A DNA stretch of 15,404 nt, taken from positions 1 to 15,404 of the forward strand of contig JBFMHD010000054.1 in NCBI GenBank assembly GCA_040752395.1. Reading direction: 5' to 3'. The translations under genes and the position numbers were made by a program. Shown in pieces: positions 7,057 through 15,386 of the stretch. This stretch comes from JBFMHD01 sp040752395 [NCBI: Candidatus Hydrogenedentota bacterium]. GTDB lineage: Bacteria > JBFMHD01. Every line of letters begins with the position of its first letter. Positions within the stretch are counted from its first letter, which is position 1. The notes below the pieces were generated by a model. That model ran no database searches and was not told the origin of the DNA. It saw only the letters and a list, made by a program, of their open reading frames with translations.

Positions 7057-7066
7057 TTTACATAAT
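7039..7066 (+). promoter_or_regulatory. Sigma70-type promoter for ftsY
   Basis: A consensus -35 TTGACA (7039-7044), a 16-base spacer and -10 CATAAT (7061-7066, five of six consensus bases) face ftsY. Transcription would begin near 7073 and leave a leader of about 55 bases. This is the best promoter match in the window. Confidence 0.65.
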
Positions 7067-7128
7067 TTTGAATATAGCAATTTTTGATTGGCAGAACAAG
7101 TTGAAGCTTGTTTTTCGAAGCAGGATTT

Positions 7129-8031
7129 ATGGCTGTATCTATATTAAAGAATGCATTAAAAAAAACGGCACAGGCTTTTATAGACAATGTAAGCAGAATA
7201 TTAAGCAGAAGAAAGATTGATGACAGCTTAAAAGATAGTCTTTTTGAAAATCTTATTTTATGGGATGTCGGCGTAGAGACCTCACAGGAAATAATAAAGG
7301 CGTTTGAAGAAAAATATAGCTCTATTAAAGAAGAAGTTGAACCGATAGAAGTTTTTAAAGGTGTACTCATTGATTTTTTACCCGATACTTTAAATATAAA
7401 ATTTAGCGAGAAGAAAGTATCTGTAATTATTATTATAGGAGTCAACGGGTCCGGGAAGACAACACTTTGTGCTAAATTATCAAAATATTTTGAAAAGAAC
7501 AATAATAGAAAAGTTTTACTTTCAGCTTGTGATACATTTAGAGCGGCTGCTATAAAGCAATTAAAAATATGGGCTGAGAGAGTTAATGTAAAAGTTATTG
7601 CAGGTGAGGAAGAGAGCGACCCTGCAAGTATCGCTTTTGATTCTACAAAAGCAGCACTATCAAGAGGTTATGATACTTTAATAATTGATACAGCCGGAAG
7701 ACTGCACAATAAAGAAAACCTTTTAAGAGAGCTTGAGAAAATAAAAAGAGTTATACTTAAGAATCAGGACGTAGATATAGTTGACATCCCGATAGTCCTC
7801 GATGCCACAAATGGTGTTAATGCGATACTTCAAGCAGAGATATTTACTCAAAGGATAGGTGCTACATCAATAATCATTACTAAACTTGATAGTTCATTCA
7901 AGGCGGGTTTTATTTTCGGTATTGAGAAAAAACTTAAATTGCCGATAAGGTTTATAAGTGCAGGTGAGACACCGGATGATTTAATAGTATTCGATAGAAC
8001 CGAATATGTTAAATTGTTATTTGAGGCTTAA
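7129..8031 (+). CDS. ftsY: Signal recognition particle receptor FtsY (SRP GTPase)
   Basis: A 300-residue SRP-receptor GTPase that docks SRP-bound ribosomes at the inner membrane by pairing with Ffh. It is the short form: a four-helix N domain (about 1-85) directly followed by the G domain, with no long acidic A domain. Motifs are G1 GVNGSGKTT (104-112), DTFRAAA (135-141), G3 DTAGR (187-191), DATNG (225-229), G4 TKLD (251-254) and the closing GE..DDL..F (279-288). The segment after TKLD reads SSFKAG where the family has GTAKGG, and DATNGVNA replaces DATTGQNA, so the protein is divergent. I prefer ATG 7129, with AGGA just upstream. A TTG at 7108 would add seven residues. The gap after the stop holds repeats and no clear terminator. 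Confidence 0.93.
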   Translation: MAVSILKNALKKTAQAFIDNVSRILSRRKIDDSLKDSLFENLILWDVGVETSQEIIKAFEEKYSSIKEEVEPIEVFKGVLIDFLPDTLNIKFSEKKVSVIIIIGVNGSGKTTLCAKLSKYFEKNNNRKVLLSACDTFRAAAIKQLKIWAERVNVKVIAGEEESDPASIAFDSTKAALSRGYDTLIIDTAGRLHNKENLLRELEKIKRVILKNQDVDIVDIPIVLDATNGVNAILQAEIFTQRIGATSIIITKLDSSFKAGFIFGIEKKLKLPIRFISAGETPDDLIVFDRTEYVKLLFEA

Positions 8032-8102
8032 GACTGAAGACTTTTCAAAAGATTGAAAGATTCACAGATTATTTCTGCATTCTGAATTTTTTAAAGGATG
8101 TT

Positions 8103-8202
8103 GGCTTCAGGCTCCGGGCTTCGGGTTCCAGCCGGCTGTAGTCCGTAGCCTGTAGCCTGTCCTGATACTTCTCACTTCTTCCGTTATCTTGCTTCTTGCT
8201 TC
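8103..8202. repeat. Composite intergenic repeat between ftsY and the coiled-coil gene
   Basis: Two tandem 14-base units of the form GGCTTC-R-GG-Y-TCC-R (8103-8116, 8117-8130) are followed by CAGCCGGCTG (palindrome, 8129-8138) and tandem GTAGCCT (8145-8151, 8152-8158). At 8175-8202 the inverse complement of GAAGCAAGAAGCAAGATAACGG and a following GAAGAAG appears. The first unit matches the last bases of the window exactly over 13 bases. The second part shares words with the repeats at 5741 and 6868-6888, in the opposite orientation. The block fills most of the 217-base gap (8032-8248). Confidence 0.7.
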
Positions 8203-8234
8203 TACTTGATATTATTATAGTTACAATGTTTTTC

Positions 8235-8242
8235 AGAGGAGG
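8235..8242 (+). promoter_or_regulatory. Near-consensus ribosome binding site of the coiled-coil gene
   Basis: AGAGGAGG lies 6 bases before ATG 8249. It is the strongest Shine-Dalgarno in the window and suggests high translation of the coiled-coil protein. Confidence 0.8.
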
Positions 8243-8248
8243 TATCTT

Positions 8249-9442
8249 ATGGAACAGAACGTAAAAAACTATGCAAAAAATATGCAGGAAGTATACGAAA
8301 TTAAGTTTGAACCTGTAAAAAATCGAGAACTCGCAGATACGCTGTATCAATTCGAATCATTGAAAAAAATGAGCTATTATCTTCAAAAAGAAAAAGAGCG
8401 GCTGGAATTATGTATAAATCAATACAGAGATGAAATATCAAAAATTGAATTCAGACAGACTACTATAGATAACCAGAAAAGACTGCTAAGGAGTTTAGAA
8501 GACAAGATAAGAGACGCTAATGAACGGCTGAATAAACTTTTACAGGAAGAAATACCACAACAAGAGGAGAGATTACGATTTGCAAAAGAGGAGTTCAAGC
8601 GAGTTAAGATACGTACCGTGGAATATTACAAAAACATTGATAAAGCTAAAAAAGAGACAGAAAACATAAATTTTGAAAAAGAACAGACTGAAAACAAGTG
8701 GGAAAACCAAAAATCGAAGTTTATTACTGAGATGAAGAATATGAAACAAAAACTTGAAGAATTTAAAACAATACACCAGAAAGAGTTCAACAGGATGAAA
8801 GAATTTCACCAGCAAAAAAGAAAACTATCAAAAGAACTCGAAAATCTAAAAAGAGAGGTCTCAGAATTAAATACAGTAAAAGATAATTTAATAAAACAAA
8901 TAGAAGAGAGTTCATCGCAGGAAACCGAATTAAAAAGAGAAATAGAGGATAAAATCCATCAGAAAAAACTGCTGAAAGAAAAGTTAATAGAAATGACACA
9001 AGAGATTAATAGACTTACAGCCCGGAAGAATAGCGACATTAAGCAGGGTGAGAAGTTACGTGAAGAAATAGCTGAGTTATTATCCTCTAAAGATACGACC
9101 CTGAAGGAATTAAATGAAATAAGATTAGGAAGAGATAGACTAAAAGAAGAGGTGGAGAGATACAAAAAAGAGATATCCGAGATGGAGAAAAAATTAGAAG
9201 CTGAATTAAAACAACTAAGAGCCACCGCAGATAAAATAAAAGAGAAAAAAGAAGAGATCACTTATATCATCTCTTATAAAGGCAAAAATTATTTGCTAAA
9301 ACAGGAAGAATTAAGAGAATATCTAAAAATATCGAGAGTGGATAGAGATGAATGGGTCTGGAACGAACAAGAACAAGTCTGGGAACCAATCGAAAAATTC
9401 AGAAACAGATTACAAAAATTACACGAAACTCTACTCTGCTAA
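8249..9442 (+). CDS. Long coiled-coil protein with C-terminal GYF_2-like domain
   Basis: A 397-residue protein I cannot assign to a named gene. Residues about 35-335 are almost pure Lys/Glu/Leu heptad sequence, a long coiled coil. There is no Walker A motif or ATPase head, so it is not SMC or Rad50. Residues about 337-385 fold back to a globular pattern: YIISYKGKNY, a short helix, then DEWVWNEQEQVWEPI. This resembles the bacterial GYF_2 (DUF4339) domain, which usually reads Y..G.....L..LW...W.P and is thought to mediate protein contacts. No signal peptide or membrane segment is seen, so it is probably cytoplasmic. The next gene encodes a small membrane protein in frame-shifted overlap or immediately after, so the two may work together at the membrane. 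That partnership is inference. Confidence 0.8.
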   Translation: MEQNVKNYAKNMQEVYEIKFEPVKNRELADTLYQFESLKKMSYYLQKEKERLELCINQYRDEISKIEFRQTTIDNQKRLLRSLEDKIRDANERLNKLLQEEIPQQEERLRFAKEEFKRVKIRTVEYYKNIDKAKKETENINFEKEQTENKWENQKSKFITEMKNMKQKLEEFKTIHQKEFNRMKEFHQQKRKLSKELENLKREVSELNTVKDNLIKQIEESSSQETELKREIEDKIHQKKLLKEKLIEMTQEINRLTARKNSDIKQGEKLREEIAELLSSKDTTLKELNEIRLGRDRLKEEVERYKKEISEMEKKLEAELKQLRATADKIKEKKEEITYIISYKGKNYLLKQEELREYLKISRVDRDEWVWNEQEQVWEPIEKFRNRLQKLHETLLC

Positions 9443-9836
9443 TAAAATTTATATACCATTAAAACTTAGACTTAAAGCACGTAGAATATCAATAATACTT
9501 TTTATAATTGTTCTATCATTATTAACAGTATATTTTTATTTTGTTACCTATAAAAATAAAGCAGGTTTTAAAAAAATAAAAGAATACAATCCTTCTACTC
9601 TCGAAGAACAGCTAACAAATTGTGAGAGAGAAGTTGAATTTTTAAAGTATTTAAGCTATATATCAGCAAAAGAGAAGATTAATCTCGATGAATTATCTGA
9701 TACGTCAATATCTAAGTTGAAAGGAATGATTGATAAACACAGGGTTGATTTAGATGAAATAAGCAGGGAAGAACTAAAGAAATTCATAGAACTCATTTTG
9801 AAAGATATAGAGGAAAAGGGGAAAAGAGAAAAGTGA
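9348..9836 (+). CDS. Small single-pass membrane protein, start uncertain
   Basis: The frame from ATG 9348 gives 162 residues, but the first about 33 are read out of frame inside the end of the coiled-coil gene and are Asn/Ser/Lys-rich without any recognisable feature. No ATG, GTG or TTG lies between that ATG and the membrane segment. A non-canonical ATT at 9447, 4 bases after the upstream stop, would give about 129 residues. A basic RLKARR patch (41-46) precedes one hydrophobic segment (about 48-67), which predicts N-terminus inside and a helical charged C-terminal part of about 95 residues outside. The stop forms a GTGA overlap with the recD2 start, so the two are translationally coupled. 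Function unknown. The frame itself is convincing from the membrane segment and the coupling; only the N-terminus is in doubt. Confidence 0.65.
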   Translation: MNGSGTNKNKSGNQSKNSETDYKNYTKLYSANKIYIPLKLRLKARRISIILFIIVLSLLTVYFYFVTYKNKAGFKKIKEYNPSTLEEQLTNCEREVEFLKYLSYISAKEKINLDELSDTSISKLKGMIDKHRVDLDEISREELKKFIELILKDIEEKGKREK

Positions 9837-12055
9837 TAGAGATAAGAGCACGGATAATAAAGAAGATATTCGAGAATAAAGATAATGGGTTTACTGTTCT
9901 TTGTGGTGAAAAATGTGATGATGGCGAGAGTGTGGTGATTGTCGGTTATATATTTCCTGTAAACACAGGTGAAGAGTATGAGTTCAGTGGTGAATGGGTC
10001 ACGGATAAGCGGTATGGACTACAATTCCAATGTGAATTTTTCAAGCAGATACCACCCTCGGACGAAGAAGCTTTGATCAGGTTTTTAAAGTCCGCATTAA
10101 AAGGGGTTGGAAATAAGACCGCAACAGCTATTGTGGCAAAGTTTGGGAAAGACACCTTGAACGTAATAGAGAATACGCCAGATCGACTCCTGGAGGTTCA
10201 CGGTATAAGAAAAAAAACAAAAGAAAGGATAATTAAGTCCTACAAAGAGTTATATGCTATACGTGACCTTATGCTATTTCTTTCAAAATATAATATCCCA
10301 ACACACTGGGCTTTTAAAATCTATAACTCGATTGGAGTTAATGCATTAGAGTTTATTGAAAGAGACCCGTTTGTTTTGATGTATTATGTAAAAGGAATAG
10401 GGTTTAAAAAAGCTGATGATATTTATAAAAGAATGGGGGGTAAAAATGAGGATGACGCAAGGATAAGGGCTGGGATGGTTTATTCGCTTGAAAATGCGCT
10501 CCAGGAAGGTGACCTTTTTCTTTATTCTAATGAATGGATAGAAGCCTCATCTAAAATATTGGATATAGAAAAGAACAAAGTTTTATCTTATTCAAAAAAC
10601 AAAATAGCTGAACTATATAAAAATATAGTTACAGAAGAAGACAAAATTTATCTTGGGTGGGTTTATCAGCTTGAGTGCAATGTATCAGAACTTCTCGCGA
10701 GAATATCAAAATGCCCATTAAAAAACAGGCCTGATTTTTCTTTTGACAGATTAAAATTTGATTTAGAGCTTGATAGTGAGCAGGTGCAGGCGTTAAATAA
10801 TGCATGGAAAGAAAAGATTTTTATTTTAACAGGCGGACCTGGAACAGGTAAAACAACAATATTAAAATATCTTGTTAGTTATGCAAAGCAAGCGGGCTTA
10901 ATAGTAAAACTTGCTTCGCCGACAGGCAGAGCTGCAAAAAGGTTACAGGAAGCAACAGGCTCATACGCATCTACTTTGCATAGACTGCTTGAATACGATG
11001 GTGAAACATTCGGACGCGATGCTGATAACAGGCTGCAGGGAGATATCTTTATAGTTGATGAAGCGTCGATGATAGATTTATTTTTGTTTTATCATTTTTT
11101 ATTAGCCTTCCCTTATGAAAGGGCATCTTTAATACTTGTGGGGGACCCCTATCAGTTGCCTCCTGTCGGAGCCGGCAACGTTCTTAATGAAATGATAAAG
11201 TCAAACAAATTTAATACAGTGTATTTAAAAAATATATACAGACAAGAGCAGGAGAGTATGATTATTGTAAATGCTCATAGAATACTTAATGGTAAAGAAC
11301 CCACGATAAATAATATCGAAGGTAAAGATTTTTTTTTCATAGAAGAAGAAACAGATAAAATAGAGGAAACAATCAAAGAATTATGCACCTCAAGATTGCC
11401 CTCTTACAAAGATTATAACCCGATGAAAGACATACAGGTTTTATCGCCCATGTACAAAGGCATAGCTGGTGTTCATAGACTGAATTATTTGCTTCAGAAA
11501 GCTATCAATAATTCAAAACTGAGCAAAGAAATACTTAATACACCGTTTAGATTAGGAGATAAAGTAATGCAGACAGTAAATGATTATAAAAAAGACGTTA
11601 CAAATGGTGAGATAGGTATAATTATAAGTGCAGGCTATAATTATGAAGAACTTAAAAATAATTGTAGATATATTACGGATAAAAAGAGGGTTATAGATTG
11701 GTACAGAGAACTTGATTATGAAACCCGGGAAATAGTTGACAGGGAGTTTAGTTTACTGATTGATTTTGACAATAAGATCGTGAGATATGCTGATTATGAG
11801 CTTGAGGAGCTCATTCTTGCATATTGCTGTACGGTTCACAAATCACAAGGCAGCGAATACAAAGCTGTAGTATTTCCGATTATTACCAGTCATTATATTA
11901 TGTTAAAAAGGAACTTATTTTACACAGCTGTAACACGTGCCCAGGAAGTGTGTGTCCTTGTAGGCAGTAGAGAAGCTATAGAGATTGCAGTAAAAGACGA
12001 CTCGATACCGAAAAAAAACTCTATTCTTTACAAACGTATCAGCGATAAATTCTAA
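9833..12055 (+). CDS. recD2: RecD2-type superfamily 1B DNA helicase
   Basis: A full-length 740-residue RecD2, a 5'-3' helicase that acts without RecB and RecC in DNA repair. The N-terminal OB-like part and helix-hairpin-helix region (LKGVGNKTA at 89-97, HGIRKKTKE near 123-131, VKGIGFKKA at 186-194) precede the helicase core. Motifs in order are DSEQVQA (314-320), Walker A GGPGTGKTT (334-342), PTGRAAKRL (363-371), TLHRLL (381-386), DEAS (409-412), GDPYQLPPV (437-445), YRQ (469-471), VMQTVNDY (578-585), NGEIG (591-595), VHKSQGSEY (668-676) and YTAVTRA (697-703). The stretch between NGEIG and the FDNKIVRY strand is about 50 residues, longer than the usual SH3-like 2B region. Start is GTG at 9833, in a GTGA overlap with the upstream stop. 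No recB or recC is present, as expected for RecD2. Confidence 0.95.
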   Translation: MIEIRARIIKKIFENKDNGFTVLCGEKCDDGESVVIVGYIFPVNTGEEYEFSGEWVTDKRYGLQFQCEFFKQIPPSDEEALIRFLKSALKGVGNKTATAIVAKFGKDTLNVIENTPDRLLEVHGIRKKTKERIIKSYKELYAIRDLMLFLSKYNIPTHWAFKIYNSIGVNALEFIERDPFVLMYYVKGIGFKKADDIYKRMGGKNEDDARIRAGMVYSLENALQEGDLFLYSNEWIEASSKILDIEKNKVLSYSKNKIAELYKNIVTEEDKIYLGWVYQLECNVSELLARISKCPLKNRPDFSFDRLKFDLELDSEQVQALNNAWKEKIFILTGGPGTGKTTILKYLVSYAKQAGLIVKLASPTGRAAKRLQEATGSYASTLHRLLEYDGETFGRDADNRLQGDIFIVDEASMIDLFLFYHFLLAFPYERASLILVGDPYQLPPVGAGNVLNEMIKSNKFNTVYLKNIYRQEQESMIIVNAHRILNGKEPTINNIEGKDFFFIEEETDKIEETIKELCTSRLPSYKDYNPMKDIQVLSPMYKGIAGVHRLNYLLQKAINNSKLSKEILNTPFRLGDKVMQTVNDYKKDVTNGEIGIIISAGYNYEELKNNCRYITDKKRVIDWYRELDYETREIVDREFSLLIDFDNKIVRYADYELEELILAYCCTVHKSQGSEYKAVVFPIITSHYIMLKRNLFYTAVTRAQEVCVLVGSREAIEIAVKDDSIPKKNSILYKRISDKF

Positions 12056-12122
12056 GTAAATCCCCTGTCTTCGGTTTTAGTTTCTTAAGTTCGGTGTTAA
12101 ATTTTCGGTTTGGAGTATACAC

Positions 12123-15100
12123 TTGATTTATAAATTTATTAAAATATTTTTCATTCTTCTTTTTATTGTCGTTTTAATTTCAGGTATTTATTTATATTTT
12201 TTTGGTGATAAATTAATCAGCGGTCCTTATATAAAAAAAAGAATATCCAGAATTATAGATAAAGAAATAAATTTTACCAAAATAAGAATAAATATTTTAA
12301 GAGGATTAGAATTACAAGACCTTTCTATAAAAGATAACAATGAAAAATTTATTGAAGCTGATAAGTTAGTTCTCAGCTATGATTTATTTAAAATATTAAG
12401 TGGAAGGTTTGAAATAACAGAGATAAAGATTATCAAACCTACTTTCAAAGTTATTCAACTTGAACAAAATAAATACAATATATCAGATATTATAAAAAAG
12501 ATAGAAGAGAATAGAAAAGAAAAATCAGAGCTTAAAATTCGCAATGTAATTATAAAAGACTCTTCTCTGCTATTTAAGACCAGAGACAAAAAAACATTTA
12601 AATTTGATGAGATAAATCTTGAATTAACCGGTCTTACTGAAGGCATTAGAACCTTTGAGATGTCTGTAGGAAAATTTCAGGATATGGAAATTACAACAGA
12701 AATAGAAGGAACGATTGATAATGCAGACAGAATTAAAGTAAAAGGCGATCTCGATATCCCATCGCTTATTTTATCGCAATGGATAGAGAGAAAGTTCCTG
12801 GATAAATTTAAAAGACTTCAAGCAGAATTCGAAATCCATAGAGATGCTGAAACACTTAACTTAAAGGGTTTGAAATTTAAATTATCAGGATTTAATTATT
12901 ATCTAAAGAATATCCTTGATATCAAAAATGAGCAAATAGAAGGTTTTACAGCAGGAGTCATTAATAAAAGTTCTTTTAATATAAAGGAGTGTAGTTTTAA
13001 AATAAACAAAATACCTGTAAACATTCAAGGTAATGTAACTATCAGGGATAATAAACAGGAGTTCGATTTAAATATCGTCTCCAGGATAAATATCAATAAT
13101 TTAAAGGACTGGTTAATTTTACCGCAGTCTATAAAAGATATTAAAAAAGGGGATCTCAACCTTTATGTAAAATACCGGGGTAAGGACTTTTATATTAATG
13201 CTAATATAATGAATATGGAGATATCTTTAAAAGATACATCTTATGTTAAAACCATAAGAAATATTGAAGGCTCGATAGGTTATATTGATAAAAAAATAAA
13301 AATAAATAATTTATATGCAGAAATATTACAAGACGTAAAACTGCAGATTAACGGTGATGTAAATAATGACCTATCATCTGAAATAAATATAAGGTTTTAC
13401 CCGGCAGACCTGGCTATTATATTAAAAGAATTACCAGAAAAACAGAAAAACAGATTTAGTGATTATGAGATATCAGGTATGTTTGCGGCTAATACAATTT
13501 ATAAAGGCAAAATAAATGATGAGAAGCTTACAGATAAAATTATTTCAAACATAGAAATAAGCAATGTAAAAATATCGCCTAAAAGATTTGATGCTTTTTA
13601 TTTAACCGAACCTATTATAATTAGTTCTTCAACATTAAGCTATGATAAAGGCAAGTTCCGATTTGAGGATTTGAAGGGATATGCAGCGAAGTTGCCATTT
13701 GTTATGAATGGTGAGATAGATATATCGCAAAAAGAGCCATTTATTAATTTGAATACAGTGCTTAATAATATAAATTTTAGAGAGCTAATTAATGCTCTGA
13801 ATAAAAAATACACTGTAAATCTTTCTAATCTTGAATTAGAGGGACTGGTAAATGGTGTATTAAATTTTGAGGGCACCATCGATGATTTAAACTATAATGC
13901 CTCATTTGATATAGAAGACGGAACAATAAGCTCTCCACAAATTAATGAACCACTTAAAAAAGTCTCGTTAAATTTAAAGTTACAAAAAGATTTGATAAAA
14001 ATAAGAAAAGCAGGGTTCTCTATCGATAATACTTATTTAAATCTTCAAGGTGATATAACTGATTTTGATAAAAAAAACCTGAATCTTAAATTGACGGGTT
14101 CAAAAGTAGATTTAAAAACATTAAGAATGATTATTTTATCCGATACATCGATCGATTTCAGTGGAGATGCTGATCTAAATGTCACTATCAATGGAAGCAT
14201 AGATACTCCTTTTTTGGCAGGTAACCTTTCTTTTATAGATGGCTATATAGATTTAGCTAACCTTAATCTAAAAGCCAGGCTAAATGATTTAAAAGGCGAT
14301 GTAAACTTTAATAAAGACAGACTATTCTTTACCGGCCTTAAAGGCAGGATAGAAAACAGTGAGGTTTTGATTACTGGTGAGGTATCGAATATAAGTAAAA
14401 ACATTTCTAAAACCTGTCTTAATATGGATATCTTCTGTAAAAAGTTGTTTCTAAACGATCTAAAATCTATCTTTGGTGATAAAACACTCGGTGATGTTGA
14501 TGGATATATTTATGTAGATATCCATTCTGAGGGAAGTATTGATAACCTTCTTTGTAAGGGAAGAATTTCTGGTAGCCATATAAAGATTCACAATATTCCT
14601 TTTCTAACACTTGGCTGTAATTTTAATTATAGTAGTGAGACTCTCAATGTTTTTCAGATTGATGGTAATTCTTTTGGAGGCAGTATAGATGGCAAGGCTG
14701 AAATTAAGAGTCTTTTTAAAGATAAACCGCTATTCAATACAAATGTTTCTTTAAAAAATGCTGCATTATATGAGGTCTTCAGGCTTTATGGCAAAGAGTA
14801 TGCAGCAGGAATAGAGGGAACTATTAATTTAAAATTAAATTTAAGTGGGAATTTTTTAGAAAGTAAATCTATTACAGGAGAGGGGGAAATAGAACTACTT
14901 AAACCAAGGTTGAGAACATTACATCCGCTTATTAAGTTATCTGACCTTCTTGGTTTAAGTAAAACCCGACTCACTTATTATGATGATGTTAAAACAAAGA
15001 TATACATAAATGAGGGGCTGATTAAAACACCTGATTTAAAGTTCCAGAGTGATTACATCTACGGTGAAGGTGGTGGGAGTATCGGGTTTGATGGTAGCCT

Positions 15101-15386
15101 CGATTATAAAATCAATTTACGTATGACTGAGGAATCAGCACGTGAACATCTCGATTCAAAGTATGGTGCTAAACTCGAAGATAATAAATCTATCCTTGAT
15201 GAATATCTCAGCAATGTTCCTGTAATAATAAAAGGCAGTATAAACGAGCCCGAGGTTGAGTATGGCAAAGCAGGTTTCCCTGAGATGGTTATAAAATCTT
15301 TAATATTTTATCCAAAAAGATTTATTGAAAAAATCGGTGATGATCTTTTCAGAAATGGTTCGGACGAAAAACAAATAGATAAATAG
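12123..15386 (+). CDS. AsmA/TamB-like envelope protein (large periplasmic beta-rich lipid-transport family)
   Basis: A 1087-residue protein with an uncleaved-looking N-terminal membrane anchor (about 1-28, lysine at 4 and 7, then a hydrophobic run to YFFG), followed by about 1050 residues of repeated short beta strands typical of AsmA, TamB and DUF748 proteins. Examples are the recurring patterns of I..DIKI..P.F.V and of GEI.IS. near 565-580. The C-terminal part (about 930-1060, with GEGEIELLKPRL, a GEGGGSIGFDGSLDYKINLRM strand pair and VPVIIKGSINEPEV) is the AsmA-like C-terminal domain. These proteins bridge inner and outer membranes and are thought to move phospholipids, which implies an outer membrane. 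Start is TTG 12123 with GGAG 7 bases upstream; no in-frame ATG lies nearby. Which subfamily applies is unclear. The gap before it (12056-12122) has TTCGGT three times at 12070, 12090 and 12105. Confidence 0.88.
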   Translation: MIYKFIKIFFILLFIVVLISGIYLYFFGDKLISGPYIKKRISRIIDKEINFTKIRINILRGLELQDLSIKDNNEKFIEADKLVLSYDLFKILSGRFEITEIKIIKPTFKVIQLEQNKYNISDIIKKIEENRKEKSELKIRNVIIKDSSLLFKTRDKKTFKFDEINLELTGLTEGIRTFEMSVGKFQDMEITTEIEGTIDNADRIKVKGDLDIPSLILSQWIERKFLDKFKRLQAEFEIHRDAETLNLKGLKFKLSGFNYYLKNILDIKNEQIEGFTAGVINKSSFNIKECSFKINKIPVNIQGNVTIRDNKQEFDLNIVSRININNLKDWLILPQSIKDIKKGDLNLYVKYRGKDFYINANIMNMEISLKDTSYVKTIRNIEGSIGYIDKKIKINNLYAEILQDVKLQINGDVNNDLSSEINIRFYPADLAIILKELPEKQKNRFSDYEISGMFAANTIYKGKINDEKLTDKIISNIEISNVKISPKRFDAFYLTEPIIISSSTLSYDKGKFRFEDLKGYAAKLPFVMNGEIDISQKEPFINLNTVLNNINFRELINALNKKYTVNLSNLELEGLVNGVLNFEGTIDDLNYNASFDIEDGTISSPQINEPLKKVSLNLKLQKDLIKIRKAGFSIDNTYLNLQGDITDFDKKNLNLKLTGSKVDLKTLRMIILSDTSIDFSGDADLNVTINGSIDTPFLAGNLSFIDGYIDLANLNLKARLNDLKGDVNFNKDRLFFTGLKGRIENSEVLITGEVSNISKNISKTCLNMDIFCKKLFLNDLKSIFGDKTLGDVDGYIYVDIHSEGSIDNLLCKGRISGSHIKIHNIPFLTLGCNFNYSSETLNVFQIDGNSFGGSIDGKAEIKSLFKDKPLFNTNVSLKNAALYEVFRLYGKEYAAGIEGTINLKLNLSGNFLESKSITGEGEIELLKPRLRTLHPLIKLSDLLGLSKTRLTYYDDVKTKIYINEGLIKTPDLKFQSDYIYGEGGGSIGFDGSLDYKINLRMTEESAREHLDSKYGAKLEDNKSILDEYLSNVPVIIKGSINEPEVEYGKAGFPEMVIKSLIFYPKRFIEKIGDDLFRNGSDEKQIDK

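Larger units (their letters stand above)
6679..7128. other. 450-base divergent intergenic region between nuoE and ftsY
   Basis: No credible gene lies here. In order it holds: an AT-rich stretch next to nuoE with a T7A7 run (6710-6723, likely bent DNA), a degenerate repeat (6840-6930), a strong hairpin (6971-7005), a palindrome (7038-7056) overlapping a promoter for ftsY, and the ftsY leader. The leftward operon must also start from here or run through it, but I cannot place its promoter. Confidence 0.7.

Noticed and set aside
7108-7128. TTG 7108 as the ftsY start
   Set aside because: ATG 7129 has AGGA just upstream and gives a normal N-domain beginning; the seven extra residues add nothing recognisable.
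8103-8202. CRISPR array
   Set aside because: Units are adjacent or only two to three in number, without regular spacers or a cas gene.
8069-8350. 93-codon minus-strand frame after ftsY
   Set aside because: It reads through the intergenic repeat and the start of the coiled-coil gene, and matches no family.
8249-9442. SMC, Rad50 or SbcC-type ATPase
   Set aside because: Only the coiled coil is shared; there is no Walker A, Walker B or signature motif.
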